Origin: Chitinophagaceae bacterium
Lineage (GTDB): Bacteria; Bacteroidota; Bacteroidia; Chitinophagales; Chitinophagaceae
Length of the DNA stretch: 64,000 nucleotides
Assembly: GCA_023251255.1 (NCBI GenBank)
Contig: JAHEZD010000030.1
Span: forward strand, 1-64,000
Direction: 5' to 3'
Part shown: piece by piece, positions 8,733 through 18,900 of the stretch
Numbering within the stretch: the first letter of the stretch is position 1
How the letters are laid out: each line of letters begins with the position of its first letter
Notes under the pieces: model-generated
Database searches by the model: none
Seen by the model: the letters and a program-made list of their open reading frames with translations, nothing else
What the model was told of the DNA's origin: nothing
Made by a program: the position numbers and the translations under genes

Positions 8733-9230
8733 TTATTTTTTTGATTGTGATAAATAAATTTTTTCAACGAGCGCAACACTGTCCATTAGGCCCGGGCGAT
8801 GTGCTATAATATCCTGATAAACCAATTTGCCAGAAGGGCTCCTTGCAAGGCTGTCCATATAGTCCCTGAAACGCTTTATCCGCAGGTATTCATGCCTAGT
8901 GATGCTTACTGAGGACTTTGTGTTTTCATCACCCGATTTTCCCTGAGACAAGGAGGTCTTGATAGGTGTTAGGGGGATGGCAGCAGAAGGCTTGCCTATC
9001 AGGTTACTAGCACACAGGTAGATGCTAAGGCTACCTGTAAAAAGGCAGAACAATACCAACATGACCAACTTGCCATTCCCCGATAAACGTTCCGTTTGCT
9101 GCTGCATGAAGCTTGCCCAGCGTTGTTGCCAACGGAGGCACCAAGCAACAATAGTCTTTGCTATCCTGTCCTGGGGCATGTTCTCCCTCGCAGTTTTTTG
9201 TTTCTTATTTGTCCTGAAAATGGATAACAT
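8733..9230 (-). CDS. TraL-like small membrane protein of the transfer operon
   Basis: A 165-residue protein in the traL position between traK and traM, with three-base gaps on both sides. A basic cytoplasmic N-terminus (about 55 residues) is followed by one membrane segment (LVMLVLFCLFTGSLSIYLCA) and a polar periplasmic tail containing a possible short coiled region (ITRHEYLRIKRFRDYMDSL). The sequence itself is weakly diagnostic; the assignment rests on gene order, size and topology. Probably a structural accessory of the channel. Confidence 0.7.
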   Translation of the reverse strand: MLSIFRTNKKQKTARENMPQDRIAKTIVAWCLRWQQRWASFMQQQTERLSGNGKLVMLVLFCLFTGSLSIYLCASNLIGKPSAAIPLTPIKTSLSQGKSGDENTKSSVSITRHEYLRIKRFRDYMDSLARSPSGKLVYQDIIAHRPGLMDSVALVEKIYLSQSKK

Positions 9231-9233
9231 GGC

Positions 9234-9851
9234 CTAGCGGTTTTCGGTTTTTAAATCTTTGTTGTCAATGGTCGTCCACCGTTCTATCAGGAAACCGTGG
9301 GGGTTGTTGTCAGAGCGGCCAACATTGCGTAAGTACCCTTCTGTGATAAGGCTACGGGTAACCGTGCTGGTGGTGCGGATGATATGTTGGGTAGCATAGC
9401 AGCGGAAAAAGAACGGGTAGGAATCGATATTGAGGCTTGTACTGTCCACTTTGATTTCCTGACTGATATTGCCAGCTATTACGTTGGCATAGTACCCCTG
9501 TTCTTTCAGGTTGTCGTATTCACGCTTTGCCGAGCCGTCTGCGAGGTACAGTGCCTTGGTAATGTTTGCCTGTATCACTTTCTCATCAGGATCAAGCGTG
9601 AAGAAATATTGGTGGAAGTTCTTGACATGGTCTTTTGCTTCAACAGGGATATTGTCCTTGCGGTCAGATGCGTAGGCTTCCAATGCCTTGCCATTGGCGA
9701 GTATATAGACCTTGCCCTGCATCTCATATACCAACCTGAAACTCTTGTACAAGGCGAAGCAACTGATAATGGCACACGCAATGACCACCACAATGGTAAA
9801 CCTCCGGATATGCCTAAAAGAGGTATCTATATTTTGCATTTTTTTGAACAT
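9234..9851 (-). CDS. traK: Conjugative transposon protein TraK (VirB8-like)
   Basis: A 205-residue bitopic membrane protein. A short cytoplasmic N-terminus (NIDTSFRHIRRF) leads into one transmembrane segment (TIVVVIACAIISCFALY). A periplasmic alpha+beta domain follows, carrying the TraK signature HVKNFHQYFFTLDPDEK near residues 85-105. TraK occupies the VirB8-like assembly position in Bacteroidetes transfer systems. It sits between TraJ and the TraL-like gene in the expected order. Confidence 0.93.
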   Translation of the reverse strand: MFKKMQNIDTSFRHIRRFTIVVVIACAIISCFALYKSFRLVYEMQGKVYILANGKALEAYASDRKDNIPVEAKDHVKNFHQYFFTLDPDEKVIQANITKALYLADGSAKREYDNLKEQGYYANVIAGNISQEIKVDSTSLNIDSYPFFFRCYATQHIIRTTSTVTRSLITEGYLRNVGRSDNNPHGFLIERWTTIDNKDLKTENR

Positions 9852-9891
9852 AGCTGATGTTTTTTAAATTGTCAATAAGTGATGGAGCGGT

Positions 9892-11103
9892 TCAGGATTT
9901 GCCCGATAGCTTGTCCTGCATGTAACCGGATTTCCCTGCATCCCCTTCGTTGAAATAGCCTGAATTTGCGCCGTAGCTGCCCATGCTGCTGCTCATCCTT
10001 CCCGCTGCACCGCCCATGGCATCCACAGCCATGCCAGCACCGGAGGACATGGTATTGATGGCGCCCCTTGAAGTATTGCTGAAAAGACTGGTCACTTTCT
10101 GCACCATTGCACTGCCACCGCCTGCATTGACGATATAGTTGGCAACAGATGGCACCGTGAAATACCCTACGATGCCGATGATCATGAAGACGAGATAGGC
10201 GACATCCGTTGAACTGAAAAAAGTGTCACCGGAGGACTGCACCTGACCAATATCCAGTTGCAGCATTTTCTCCTGTATCTTACCGATAATGGAGCCGAAA
10301 ATATTTGCCACTGGCAGCCAGAGGAAGTAGTTGATATAACGTGCCAGCCATACGGTAAGGGTATGCTGGAAACCATCAAACACGGCTATCCCAAACACCA
10401 ATGGCCCCAATATGGCAAGTACAATCAAATTGAATGTCCGTAAGGTATTGATGCAGAGAGCTGCGGCTTCGTACAGTACCCGCAATACCTCGCTCATCCA
10501 TTCCTTGACGGAGTTGCGGAAATTGTAGGAGGCTTTTGCCATGGCAAACTTGATGTCGTTCCCAACACTTTCAAATAAGCCCTCATTGCTTCCAGTAGGG
10601 TCATCGGGATGGGTATATTTGTACCATTTGTCCCTGTCTCCACTACCGGATTCACCTACATACATCTGCCATGTATCTGTCTTTTTAATGGCTGCTTCTT
10701 TTTGCTTGAGCAGTTCAGTAATGGCCTTGTCGGAATCCTTGACCATTTCAGCAGTTGCCGTTACGGTAGGCTTCATAATGCCATTAATTAGCCCAAGTAC
10801 AGATGGGAATATCATCACCGCAAACCCAATGACGAACGGGCGGAACAATGGATAGAAATCTATTGGTTCGGCATTGGCAATATGCCGCCATACACGGGAA
10901 GCAATGTACCATGTAGCCGCAAACCCTGCAATGCCTTGGCCGACACCGATCAACCTGCTGCACAAAGGCATCATCTCGTCATACAACTGGTCGAGTACGC
11001 CATGCAAGCTGTTCATTTCATTTGCAATACCCTGTGCCCACAGGAAACTGGGCAGTAACATCATCACTGCTGCAATACATGCAGCTCTTTTCCACTTTTG
11101 CAT
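9892..11103 (-). CDS. traJ: Conjugative transposon protein TraJ (VirB6-like)
   Basis: A 403-residue polytopic inner-membrane protein with an apparent signal peptide (MQKWKRAACIAAVMMLLPSF, cleaved after LWA). Membrane segments lie near residues 45-65, 95-115, 225-250, 255-275 and 305-330. The C-terminal 80 residues are Gly/Ser/Met-rich and flexible. The signature GVGQGIAGFAATWYIASRVW near residue 55 is characteristic of Bacteroidetes TraJ, the VirB6-like channel component. It follows the three TraI-like genes and precedes TraK. Confidence 0.93.
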   Translation of the reverse strand: MQKWKRAACIAAVMMLLPSFLWAQGIANEMNSLHGVLDQLYDEMMPLCSRLIGVGQGIAGFAATWYIASRVWRHIANAEPIDFYPLFRPFVIGFAVMIFPSVLGLINGIMKPTVTATAEMVKDSDKAITELLKQKEAAIKKTDTWQMYVGESGSGDRDKWYKYTHPDDPTGSNEGLFESVGNDIKFAMAKASYNFRNSVKEWMSEVLRVLYEAAALCINTLRTFNLIVLAILGPLVFGIAVFDGFQHTLTVWLARYINYFLWLPVANIFGSIIGKIQEKMLQLDIGQVQSSGDTFFSSTDVAYLVFMIIGIVGYFTVPSVANYIVNAGGGSAMVQKVTSLFSNTSRGAINTMSSGAGMAVDAMGGAAGRMSSSMGSYGANSGYFNEGDAGKSGYMQDKLSGKS

Positions 11104-11114
11104 TTTGGTTGGTT

Positions 11115-11747
11115 TTAATAGTTTATGCCATAGATTTTTTTCATGGTAACGGCATCCTTCCTTTCCCTTGCCCGTTGCACGGCCAGTACCGTTGTGTTAT
11201 TGTTGAAGTGCCGCAGGAACAGCAGCTTGTCCTGCATGTTGCCATGTATCCTGTCCACTGCTTCGAGCCGTTCATCATCCGACATCCGCAACTTGCTATC
11301 GGTCATTACCATCGTGAGTTCATCAAGGTCATCAAGGCTTTTATTGAACAGGTTGCTGTACACCTTACCCAAATAATCTATTTCCTTTGGGTCGAAATTG
11401 CCGTCCTGCTTGTAGCGGTTAAAGGCAGTCTTGTACTCCTTTACCAATAATATCTGGTTATTGATGATGTCCGCTACCCGTTTGTATTTCCTGACCGTTG
11501 GGCTTACCAGCATGAGCCCATCCAAGAATGTTTTGTGCAGGCTGAAATTGCCTTGGGACAAATCCTTGATAGTGGAATAGCCCGAACTGATGATTTGGTA
11601 GCCTTTTTTCATATCCGTAAGGATTTGCTTGAACTGTGCCAACTTTTCAACGTTCAGCAGCAACTGCTGCACTTCCTGGCTTTGGGCGGCAACCTTGGTC
11701 ACTGATGCCATAGTTATGAATGCTGCGAGGATGATTATTTTTTTCAT
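11115..11747 (-). CDS. TraI-like secreted conjugation protein, paralogue 3
   Basis: A 210-residue protein with a signal peptide (MKKIIILAAFITMASVTKVAA). The helical mature part contains LAQFKQILTDMKKGYQIISSG and the shared C-terminal pattern DDERLEAVDRIHGNMQDKLLFLRHF, then AVQRARERKDAVTMKKIYGI. It is the third of three tandem relatives that share this layout. Such proteins are often annotated as TraI or, misleadingly, as TerB tellurite resistance proteins. VirB5-like periplasmic or surface roles are possible. It lies 5 bp after paralogue 2 and 11 bp before traJ. Confidence 0.85.
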   Translation of the reverse strand: MKKIIILAAFITMASVTKVAAQSQEVQQLLLNVEKLAQFKQILTDMKKGYQIISSGYSTIKDLSQGNFSLHKTFLDGLMLVSPTVRKYKRVADIINNQILLVKEYKTAFNRYKQDGNFDPKEIDYLGKVYSNLFNKSLDDLDELTMVMTDSKLRMSDDERLEAVDRIHGNMQDKLLFLRHFNNNTTVLAVQRARERKDAVTMKKIYGINY

Positions 11748-11752
11748 GGTGG

Positions 11753-12397
11753 TTATTTTTTGATGCCGTTGATGGCACGGCTGGTTTCTATATCGTTTTG
11801 TTCACGGGTACGTGAAACGGCCAACATTTTTGCTTCATTTGAAAAAGCCTGTACAAACGTGTACTTGCCTTGCATGTCGGCATATAGGTTATCAATTCGC
11901 TTCAGGCGTTCATCATCTTTCATCTCCAGTTTGTTACTGGTCACAACATCAATGAGTTCATCAATCGTCTTGTTGCAATCATCTACCAACCTGTCAAAAA
12001 CACCGTTCAGGTAACTGTTTTCGTTATTGGTGAAAGCCCTGCTTTGTTGTATTTGATCCGAAGCATTTTTATACACTTTCACAATCCTTACCTGCAACGC
12101 AATGATGGCAGCAACTTTTGCATAGTCCTTGATGGATGGGTTCACCGTTTTCAATGAGTTGTAGTAATCGCTGTGCAGGTTGAATTCGCCATGCTTGATA
12201 TTGCTAATGGTATTCAGCCCCTGCTTTGCAATGGAATACCCTTTTTGAGCGTAACCGATATATACCTGCAATGCGGCTATCTGCTGCAACAGGTATTTCT
12301 TCTGTGTGGATCCTTGACTGAAGAACCCTCCTAATATTTGTGCCCTTGCACCCATTGAAAGGATGGTGAGCAATGTGATAATGAAAAGCTTTTTCAT
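11753..12397 (-). CDS. TraI-like secreted conjugation protein, paralogue 2
   Basis: A 214-residue exported protein with a signal peptide (MKKLFIITLLTILSMGARA). The mature part is helical: LLQQIAALQVYIGYAQKGYSI, then MKDDERLKRIDNLYADMQGKY, then SRTREQNDIETSRAINGI. The spacing of these blocks is the same as in both neighbours, so the three genes arose by duplication and diverged. It probably belongs to the periplasmic part of the mating channel; which partner it contacts is unknown. Confidence 0.85.
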   Translation of the reverse strand: MKKLFIITLLTILSMGARAQILGGFFSQGSTQKKYLLQQIAALQVYIGYAQKGYSIAKQGLNTISNIKHGEFNLHSDYYNSLKTVNPSIKDYAKVAAIIALQVRIVKVYKNASDQIQQSRAFTNNENSYLNGVFDRLVDDCNKTIDELIDVVTSNKLEMKDDERLKRIDNLYADMQGKYTFVQAFSNEAKMLAVSRTREQNDIETSRAINGIKK

Positions 12398-12421
12398 GAT
12401 TGCTTATTTTATAGATGATGG

Positions 12422-13099
12422 TTATTGGATGCCGTACATTTTTTTGGTAACGTCCACATCGTTCTGTGCCTTCGCCCTTTGCAAGCTGAGCAGGATGCCC
12501 TGCTGGTTGAACGCTTTTAGGTCGTTGTAATTAATGTCCACACGGTCAGAAGCTTCGTTGATGAGTTCCAATCTTTTGGCATCGCTCATCTGTGTTTGGA
12601 AAGAATTGATGACCAGGAATACCTGATCCATATTCTTGATGCTCTCATCGAGGATGCCCGAATAAACATCGCCCATATAAGAAATTTCGTCTTGTGTAAA
12701 ATGCTTGTCCTGCTGGAAAAGCCCCCATGCCCGTTTGTATTCATTAACCAAATGCACCTGCTTCTCGGTGATGTCCTTGATACGCCTGTAATAGGAAATA
12801 ACTGCTTTTACTTTTGCCAGTTCATCATAGTAGCCCTTGTACAGTTCCTTCTGCTTGTCCACCCAATCGGTTATCTCATCCAGTTTTAGTTTGGACATGG
12901 TGTTTTCCAAAGTCTTCTGTGCGTTCTGCAACCAGATGACCTTGTTCTGTTGCTTTTGGATTTGTAGGTCAATGGCCTTGATGACTTTTTTGATAGCATT
13001 CTTGATAATATCAACAATGGGTATCTGAGCCTTTGCCTGTTGGACTGGTGCCATTGTTGCCAGCCCCGTAATTGCCAGTATGAGCAATAATTTTTTCAT
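12422..13099 (-). CDS. TraI-like secreted conjugation protein, paralogue 1
   Basis: A 225-residue exported protein with a signal peptide (MKKLLLILAITGLATMAPVQ, likely cleaved after AKA). The coiled-coil-prone mature part includes IDLQIQKQQNKVIWLQNAQKT near residue 50 and ends with LSLQRAKAQNDVDVTKKMYGIQ, the same ending pattern as paralogues 2 and 3. It follows TraG by 24 bp. First member of the three-gene set that occupies the single traI slot of simpler operons. Confidence 0.85.
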   Translation of the reverse strand: MKKLLLILAITGLATMAPVQQAKAQIPIVDIIKNAIKKVIKAIDLQIQKQQNKVIWLQNAQKTLENTMSKLKLDEITDWVDKQKELYKGYYDELAKVKAVISYYRRIKDITEKQVHLVNEYKRAWGLFQQDKHFTQDEISYMGDVYSGILDESIKNMDQVFLVINSFQTQMSDAKRLELINEASDRVDINYNDLKAFNQQGILLSLQRAKAQNDVDVTKKMYGIQ

Positions 13100-13123
13100 G
13101 GTGCATGTATTTATATTGGTTGT

Positions 13124-15595
13124 TTATTTCCCTGCTTTCATATCGGCCACCAATGCAGCGATGCCTCTCTTTACGTCCCCATATTTTTTTGCGTACTGTG
13201 CCACTTTTACCTTTTCTGTTTCCTCTGTGGTGTAGGCAAAATATTCTTCTGGCGATACCTCTGTCCGGTACACTTTGGATTGCATACCACCAAGGCTGAT
13301 GAATACTTCCTTGTATTTTTTGGTAGGGTCATTGGCCTTGTTGACAGATAGTACCAATGCCTTTTCTTTTTCTGTCAACCCGAGCAGTTCCTGTATCTGG
13401 TCGAACTTGTTCTGGTACTTCGATTGGTCAAGCAATATCTTGCAGTCGCTGTTGTTGATGATGGCCTGTTTCACCACGGGGGAACTGATAATGTCCTCCA
13501 CTTCCTGAGTTACCACAATGGCTTCACCAAAAAACTTGCGGACAGTCTTGAAGAGGTACTTGATATATTCTGCCATGCCTTCTTTGGCAATAGCTTTCCA
13601 GGCTTCTTCAATCAATATCATTTTACGGATGCCTTTCAGCTTACGCATCTTGCTGATGAACACTTCCATGATAATGATGGTCACCACAGGAAACAAAATA
13701 GGGTGGTCTTTGATATTGTCCAGTTCAAAAACAATAAAACGCTCGGTAAGCAGTTCGAGGTTTTCAGTTGCATTGAGCAGGTAATCGAACTCCCCGCCGT
13801 TGTAATAGGGACGCAGTACGTACAGGAAATTGTTGACATCGAAATCCTTCTCCTTTACCTTGTCATTGACAAGTATTGACACGAATTCATCCCGCAGGAA
13901 ATCGTAGAAGGTATTGAAGCAGGGGAACAGTTGGTCATCCTTGTCCAGCTTTTCATAATAGAGTTGCAGGGCATTGGACAGGGCAACATATTCCGAACGG
14001 TTGAAGGTCTCGTCGTCCTTTTTCCATAATGCCAGTAGGAGTGTTTTGATGCTCTCCTTTTTCTCCGTGTCAAGGCTATCTCCCTCACCGATATAAAAGG
14101 GGTTGAAGCGGATGGGGTTCTTTTCATCGTAGGTGAAGTAATACCCGTTGACCATATCGCACAGGCCTTTATAGCTGTGCCCCACATCCACCAGAACGAT
14201 ATGTGTCCCTTGCTCGTAATAGCTTCTTACCATGTGGTTCGTAAAGAAGGACTTGCCGCTTCCGGATGGCCCAAGGATGAACTTGTTCCTGTTGGTGCAG
14301 ATGCCTTTTTTAATAGGTTCATCTGATATGTCCACATGGACCGGTTTGCCTGTAAGCCTGTCGCCCAGTCGGATGCCGATAGGGCTTATAGATGAACGGT
14401 AATTGGTCTCAAGGTTGAGGAAACAGGTGGCCTGTTCAGCAAATGTGTCGAAGGTGTCGTTCATTGGGAAGTCCGCTTCATTACCAGGGATCCCTGCCCA
14501 GAATATCTGAGGGGCACCGATGGTTTCCTGCTTGGCAACTGCATCCATTTGTGCCAAGGCAGAGGAAACCAGGTTCTTCAAGTCTTTCAGTTCTTCTTTG
14601 TTGCCCGTCCATACCTGTACATTGAAATGTGCCTTAATGGGAAGGCGTTGCTGGCCAATGGCTTCGTTCAGGAAATCATTGGTGGCATCCCTTGCAATGG
14701 TATTCTCACGGGAATAGGCAGATAAGGATTGCAGCCTTAAACGTTTGCTCTCCAGCTTCTGGATGGTCTTCTGTGCATCCCCGATAAATATGTACTGGTT
14801 GTAAATATGGTTGCAGGGCAACAATTGTCCCAACGTAGAAGCAAAGCCGATACTGAATTTTGTCTTGTCCGTGGAGTACCTGTCAAAGTTGATCCTTGAA
14901 CCGCACAGGGCTGGAAGGTCTGCTGCATCACCCAATGTATACAACTGGCTATGCTGGTTGCCAATCTGTAGCCCATCCTGAAAACTGATGTCCTTCAACA
15001 GCAGTTCATCTTTTTTTTCTGATAGGTAGCAGTAACGTTCTACCAGTCCCATCTGCCTGCTATGGCTTTGCAGTTCTTCGTTTTTGAGCCGTTGAAGTTG
15101 CACAAAGCCACTGTCTTCCAATATGCGTTTGAATTGCCCGGCACTGTCAAGGAAGTCCTGCAACAGTTGTGGTTTCAATGTCTGTTCTGGTACGAGGGAT
15201 TTACGGAGCAGGTTGGAAAACAAGGAAGTGGCGGTTTTCCTTCCAACAGGTTTTTGGGTAAGCATAATGTAACAGTCGTGTTCCAAAAAAGGACGTTCAT
15301 TGAAGAAGCGTTCACTGCTGAGCGTCAAAAAAGTCGTGTCCTCCTTTGTGAAATCAGGTTGGTACCTGCTATCTATAAACCAGTCCTGTTTATGGAAAAC
15401 GGAAGATTTTGGCAATACTTTGATGGCTTTAATCCATGCTTGATGGAAAGCCTCGTACTCCTGATCAGAGAGGGTGAATATCTCTGGCAGCCCTACCTTG
15501 AAGGCCAATGTAATGTCCCCTTGTTTGGACAGTATGCAATCATGCTCCACACCCAATATTGGTAAAATATCTTCCAACTGCTTTTCCATGTTCAC
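13124..15595 (-). CDS. traG: Conjugation ATPase TraG (VirB4-like)
   Basis: The 823-residue motor of the transfer channel. The N-terminal half is the TraG-specific domain. Walker A GPSGSGKSFFTNHMV lies near residue 440 and Walker B MILIEEAWKAI near residue 660, followed by the VVTQEVEDI stretch of VirB4 ATPases. The length is normal for Bacteroidetes TraG. It directly follows the VirB3-like TraF gene, the usual pairing. It acts at the cytoplasmic face of the inner membrane, powering pilus and channel assembly. Confidence 0.96.
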   Translation of the reverse strand: MNMEKQLEDILPILGVEHDCILSKQGDITLAFKVGLPEIFTLSDQEYEAFHQAWIKAIKVLPKSSVFHKQDWFIDSRYQPDFTKEDTTFLTLSSERFFNERPFLEHDCYIMLTQKPVGRKTATSLFSNLLRKSLVPEQTLKPQLLQDFLDSAGQFKRILEDSGFVQLQRLKNEELQSHSRQMGLVERYCYLSEKKDELLLKDISFQDGLQIGNQHSQLYTLGDAADLPALCGSRINFDRYSTDKTKFSIGFASTLGQLLPCNHIYNQYIFIGDAQKTIQKLESKRLRLQSLSAYSRENTIARDATNDFLNEAIGQQRLPIKAHFNVQVWTGNKEELKDLKNLVSSALAQMDAVAKQETIGAPQIFWAGIPGNEADFPMNDTFDTFAEQATCFLNLETNYRSSISPIGIRLGDRLTGKPVHVDISDEPIKKGICTNRNKFILGPSGSGKSFFTNHMVRSYYEQGTHIVLVDVGHSYKGLCDMVNGYYFTYDEKNPIRFNPFYIGEGDSLDTEKKESIKTLLLALWKKDDETFNRSEYVALSNALQLYYEKLDKDDQLFPCFNTFYDFLRDEFVSILVNDKVKEKDFDVNNFLYVLRPYYNGGEFDYLLNATENLELLTERFIVFELDNIKDHPILFPVVTIIIMEVFISKMRKLKGIRKMILIEEAWKAIAKEGMAEYIKYLFKTVRKFFGEAIVVTQEVEDIISSPVVKQAIINNSDCKILLDQSKYQNKFDQIQELLGLTEKEKALVLSVNKANDPTKKYKEVFISLGGMQSKVYRTEVSPEEYFAYTTEETEKVKVAQYAKKYGDVKRGIAALVADMKAGK

Positions 15596-15625
15596 TGTTT
15601 TACCTTGTTGATAATATGTTTGTTG

Positions 15626-15949
15626 TTATTGTTTTTCTTTTTGCAGGAACACGGCTCTGCTTTTTGATTTAATGGTGTTGGGGACACTACGCCTTGCCAG
15701 TTTTTTCATCATGCCATATTCACCATAAGTATTGCTCATCGCATACAACTTGACCACCAGTACCGTACCTGCTATGAGTATGATACCGATGCACACAAAG
15801 GCATTGACACCGATGATGTATAGGATGGCGAAAATGATAAGCAGTGTAATAACACCTCCCCCGAAATACCAGATATACTGGGCTTTCAGCCCCTTGAACT
15901 CAATGCTCTTATTGATGCCCTTGTTGATTTGATAGACACTGTTCCCCAT
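15626..15949 (-). CDS. traF: Conjugative transposon protein TraF (DUF4133, VirB3-like)
   Basis: A 107-residue inner-membrane protein with two adjacent hydrophobic segments (YIWYFGGGVITLLIIFAILY and FVCIGIILIAGTVLVVKLYA). The N-terminal motif YQINKGINKSIEFKGLKAQY is diagnostic of DUF4133 TraF proteins. It lies just before traG, as in other Bacteroidetes conjugative elements. In the canonical order traE would be adjacent, but here a 5.6-kb methylase/helicase gene separates them. Confidence 0.95.
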   Translation of the reverse strand: MGNSVYQINKGINKSIEFKGLKAQYIWYFGGGVITLLIIFAILYIIGVNAFVCIGIILIAGTVLVVKLYAMSNTYGEYGMMKKLARRSVPNTIKSKSRAVFLQKEKQ

Positions 15950-15961
15950 TTTTGCTTTGTT

Positions 15962-18900
15962 TTATAACCGCATACGGTTGCTGCGTTTATTGGTTTGTAT
16001 TGACTCTTGGTTAACTGCCTGTTGATGACCCTTTCCATTGACTGCTGCACCATTGACCTTAGCCATCGCTACCTGCAAGGGTGTACCATTCTTGGGGTTC
16101 ATTTGTACCATTGGTGCATCTGTTGCTTTAGCTACCTTTTGTTCTTTTTGTTCAGCAGGTTTTTCATCCAATAGCCCATTTTGCTTCATCTGGTTCTCCT
16201 GAATTTTGGTGGCTATCTCCCTTTCGAGTTTTGACAGTTCGCCCTTCATCTGTACCAGTTCCTTTTCTTTCTCAAACGGCTTGTCAACAAATGCCTTGAC
16301 CATTGGGATATTGGTTTCAAGTTCTTGTAGTTCCTTCTGGTATTTTTCCTTCAACGGCCCTATACGGTCAATGGCATTGAGGAAATACCTTGCGGCCAAT
16401 TTGGGGTTGTCGGTATTGGGATGCCCTTGGTTGTAAGTGTACTTAATGTCCGTTTTTGGGTTTACGGCATACAGGGTATTATAGTACCTGTGCCCAAAAT
16501 GCCCGTTCTCATCAAAGGCTTCCTGCTGCTGGCGGACACATAGGTCGAACCCATACAATGTGCCAATCTTGTTGTCATCTGTTGGTTGCCAATGCTTGTA
16601 GAGTTTGATCAATTGGCTGCCGATTGTTTCTGGGTCGGCAGTTTGCAATCCTTTCAACTGTATGGGATTGGCCTTGGTTCCGTCAGGCTCATGCTTCAGC
16701 TTGCTTTTGTAAAGGGTCTCATCTTTGGATAGCTTGCCCAATATCCCCAAGGCGTTTTCCTTTTCATGTTGCAGGTTTTCCAGTTGGTATTTTGAACGGG
16801 AGACTTCCCTGAAATGTGCCGTTTTGAGGCTTTCCAGCACCGCCACTTTCTTTTCCATTTTGGACTTTTCCAATAGCGAGGTATCGCCCGATAATATGGC
16901 GATATATTCAGAGAAGTTCATCCCTGTTTTCTCATCAATGGCCCCTTCGTCAATGGTGCGGATGTTCAGCTCACAATTCTTCATCTGGCTGATGAATGTC
17001 TGCTTGTTCTTCAACAGGTTGAACTTGTAATTGTCCAATGATTGCTCCACGGCATAGATGAAATTCTGCACCTTGTTATCGTAGTGGTCCTTTGCGACAA
17101 GATTGCCCTGCCTTGCACCCCGGCCATTGCGCTGTTCCAGTTCGGCAGGTTTCCAGGGGATGTCCAAATGGTGCATGGCAACAATGCGTTGCTGCACATT
17201 GAGGCCAGTGCCTGCCTTTTCCGTGCTGCCGATAAGTATGCGGATTTCCCCATTGTTCATTTTGCGGAACAGTTCGGGCTTCCGCTTATCTGTCCAGTCG
17301 TGGATAAAAGTGACCTCACCAGCAGGGATATTGAAATCCCTTACCAGTTTTTCCTTTAGGGCATCATAGATATTGAAGGCATCTGGTTTGGGTGTCCCAA
17401 TATCACTGAAAATAATCTGTGTGCCCCTATATGGTTGGCTCTGGTCATAGAGTTCCGCTGCTTTCCTGGCACAGGTGCTAACCTTATTTTGGGGATGGTC
17501 ATCATAGCTGCCACTGTCGATCAACCGCATATCTGCGGCCATCTTTTTGGCATAGTTGGTGGCAATGAGCATCCTTCCCTTGTCCTCCTCACGGCTCAAT
17601 GGTGCCCTGCCTATCAATCTGCCATCACCTGTTTTGGCAAACTGCATCAATTGCTGGATGAAGGCTGTTTGCTCGGGCGTAGGTTTTATGTTCACCAATG
17701 TTTCCACCAGTTCGGGCCTGTCAAGCTGTATATGCTTTGCCGTTTTATAGTCGGTTATCTCATTATAGAACAGGGCGAGTTCCGGCACTTTGATGAAATG
17801 CCTGAACCGTTCCTTGGCAATGATCTCATTGGTAACAGAAAATTCAAAATCGGTGGTCTTCCTAGCAAACACTGCCGCCCAGCCATCGAAGTTCTCAATG
17901 TGCTGCCGTTCCATTTCCTTTGGTCGCAGGTACTTGAACAGCAGGTACATTTCAGTGAGGCTGTTGGAAATGGGTGTCCCTGATAGGAAGGTAACACACA
18001 GGTCAGCGTTGAATTTCTCCTGCAAAGTGCGCACAGCAAACAGCATGTTCAGCGCCTTCTGGCTACCTTCCATATTGCCGATACCTGCTACACGGTCGTG
18101 GCGTGTGGTGAAGGTGAGGTTCTTGAATTTGTGTGCCTCATCAATGAACAAATGGTCAACGCCCAGTTCCTTGAAGTTGATACCAGCATCCTTATTTTGT
18201 TCGATGTCGCTGATGATGGTCTTCAACTTATCCTCCAGATTGTTCTTCCTTATTTCAAGCCCTTTGAGCATTTTTTTGGAGACATCGCCACCAAGGTCTT
18301 TAACTGTATCAAGATCACGTTCCACATGGTCCAGTTCCGTTTGGAATATCTGCCGCTGTATCTCCGGTGACTGTGGTATTTTGCCAAACTGGTCATGTGT
18401 CAGGATGATGCAGTCCCAATTGTTGTTCTTGATCTCATTGAACAAGCGCATCCTTTTGGCTGGCGTGAAATCATTTTCCCCCGGTGCCAGTATCCTTGCA
18501 TGGGGATAGGATTTTTTATAGGTCTCGGTGATCTGGTTGATATTGGATTTCAGTGCCAGTATCATGGGTTTGTTGACAATGCCCAATCTTTTCATTTCAG
18601 TGGCCGCAACAATCATGGTGAGTGTTTTGCCAAGGCCTACTTCATGGTCAACCAGTGCACCCCTGTTCTGGATAATGCGCCAGGCAGCGTTCTTTTGTGA
18701 ACTGTACAGGTCATCGATCCCAAGGTTCTTTTTCACCAGTCCGGGAAAGGTCAGGTGTTCCCCATTGTATTCCCTGAGCACATAGCAATTGAAGGTGTCG
18801 TTGTAGAGCTTTTCCAGGTGCTTCTTCTCTACGTCCGGCAGTTCCTGCAACCAATTGATAAAACCGTTGCGGATGGATTCGATTTTCTGGTGGGCAAGCT

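Noticed and set aside
11115-13099. Tellurite resistance (TerB) function for the three tandem genes
   Set aside because: They carry signal peptides, lack TerB metal-site patterns and occupy the traI slot of a transfer operon; the TerB label is a known mis-annotation for such proteins.
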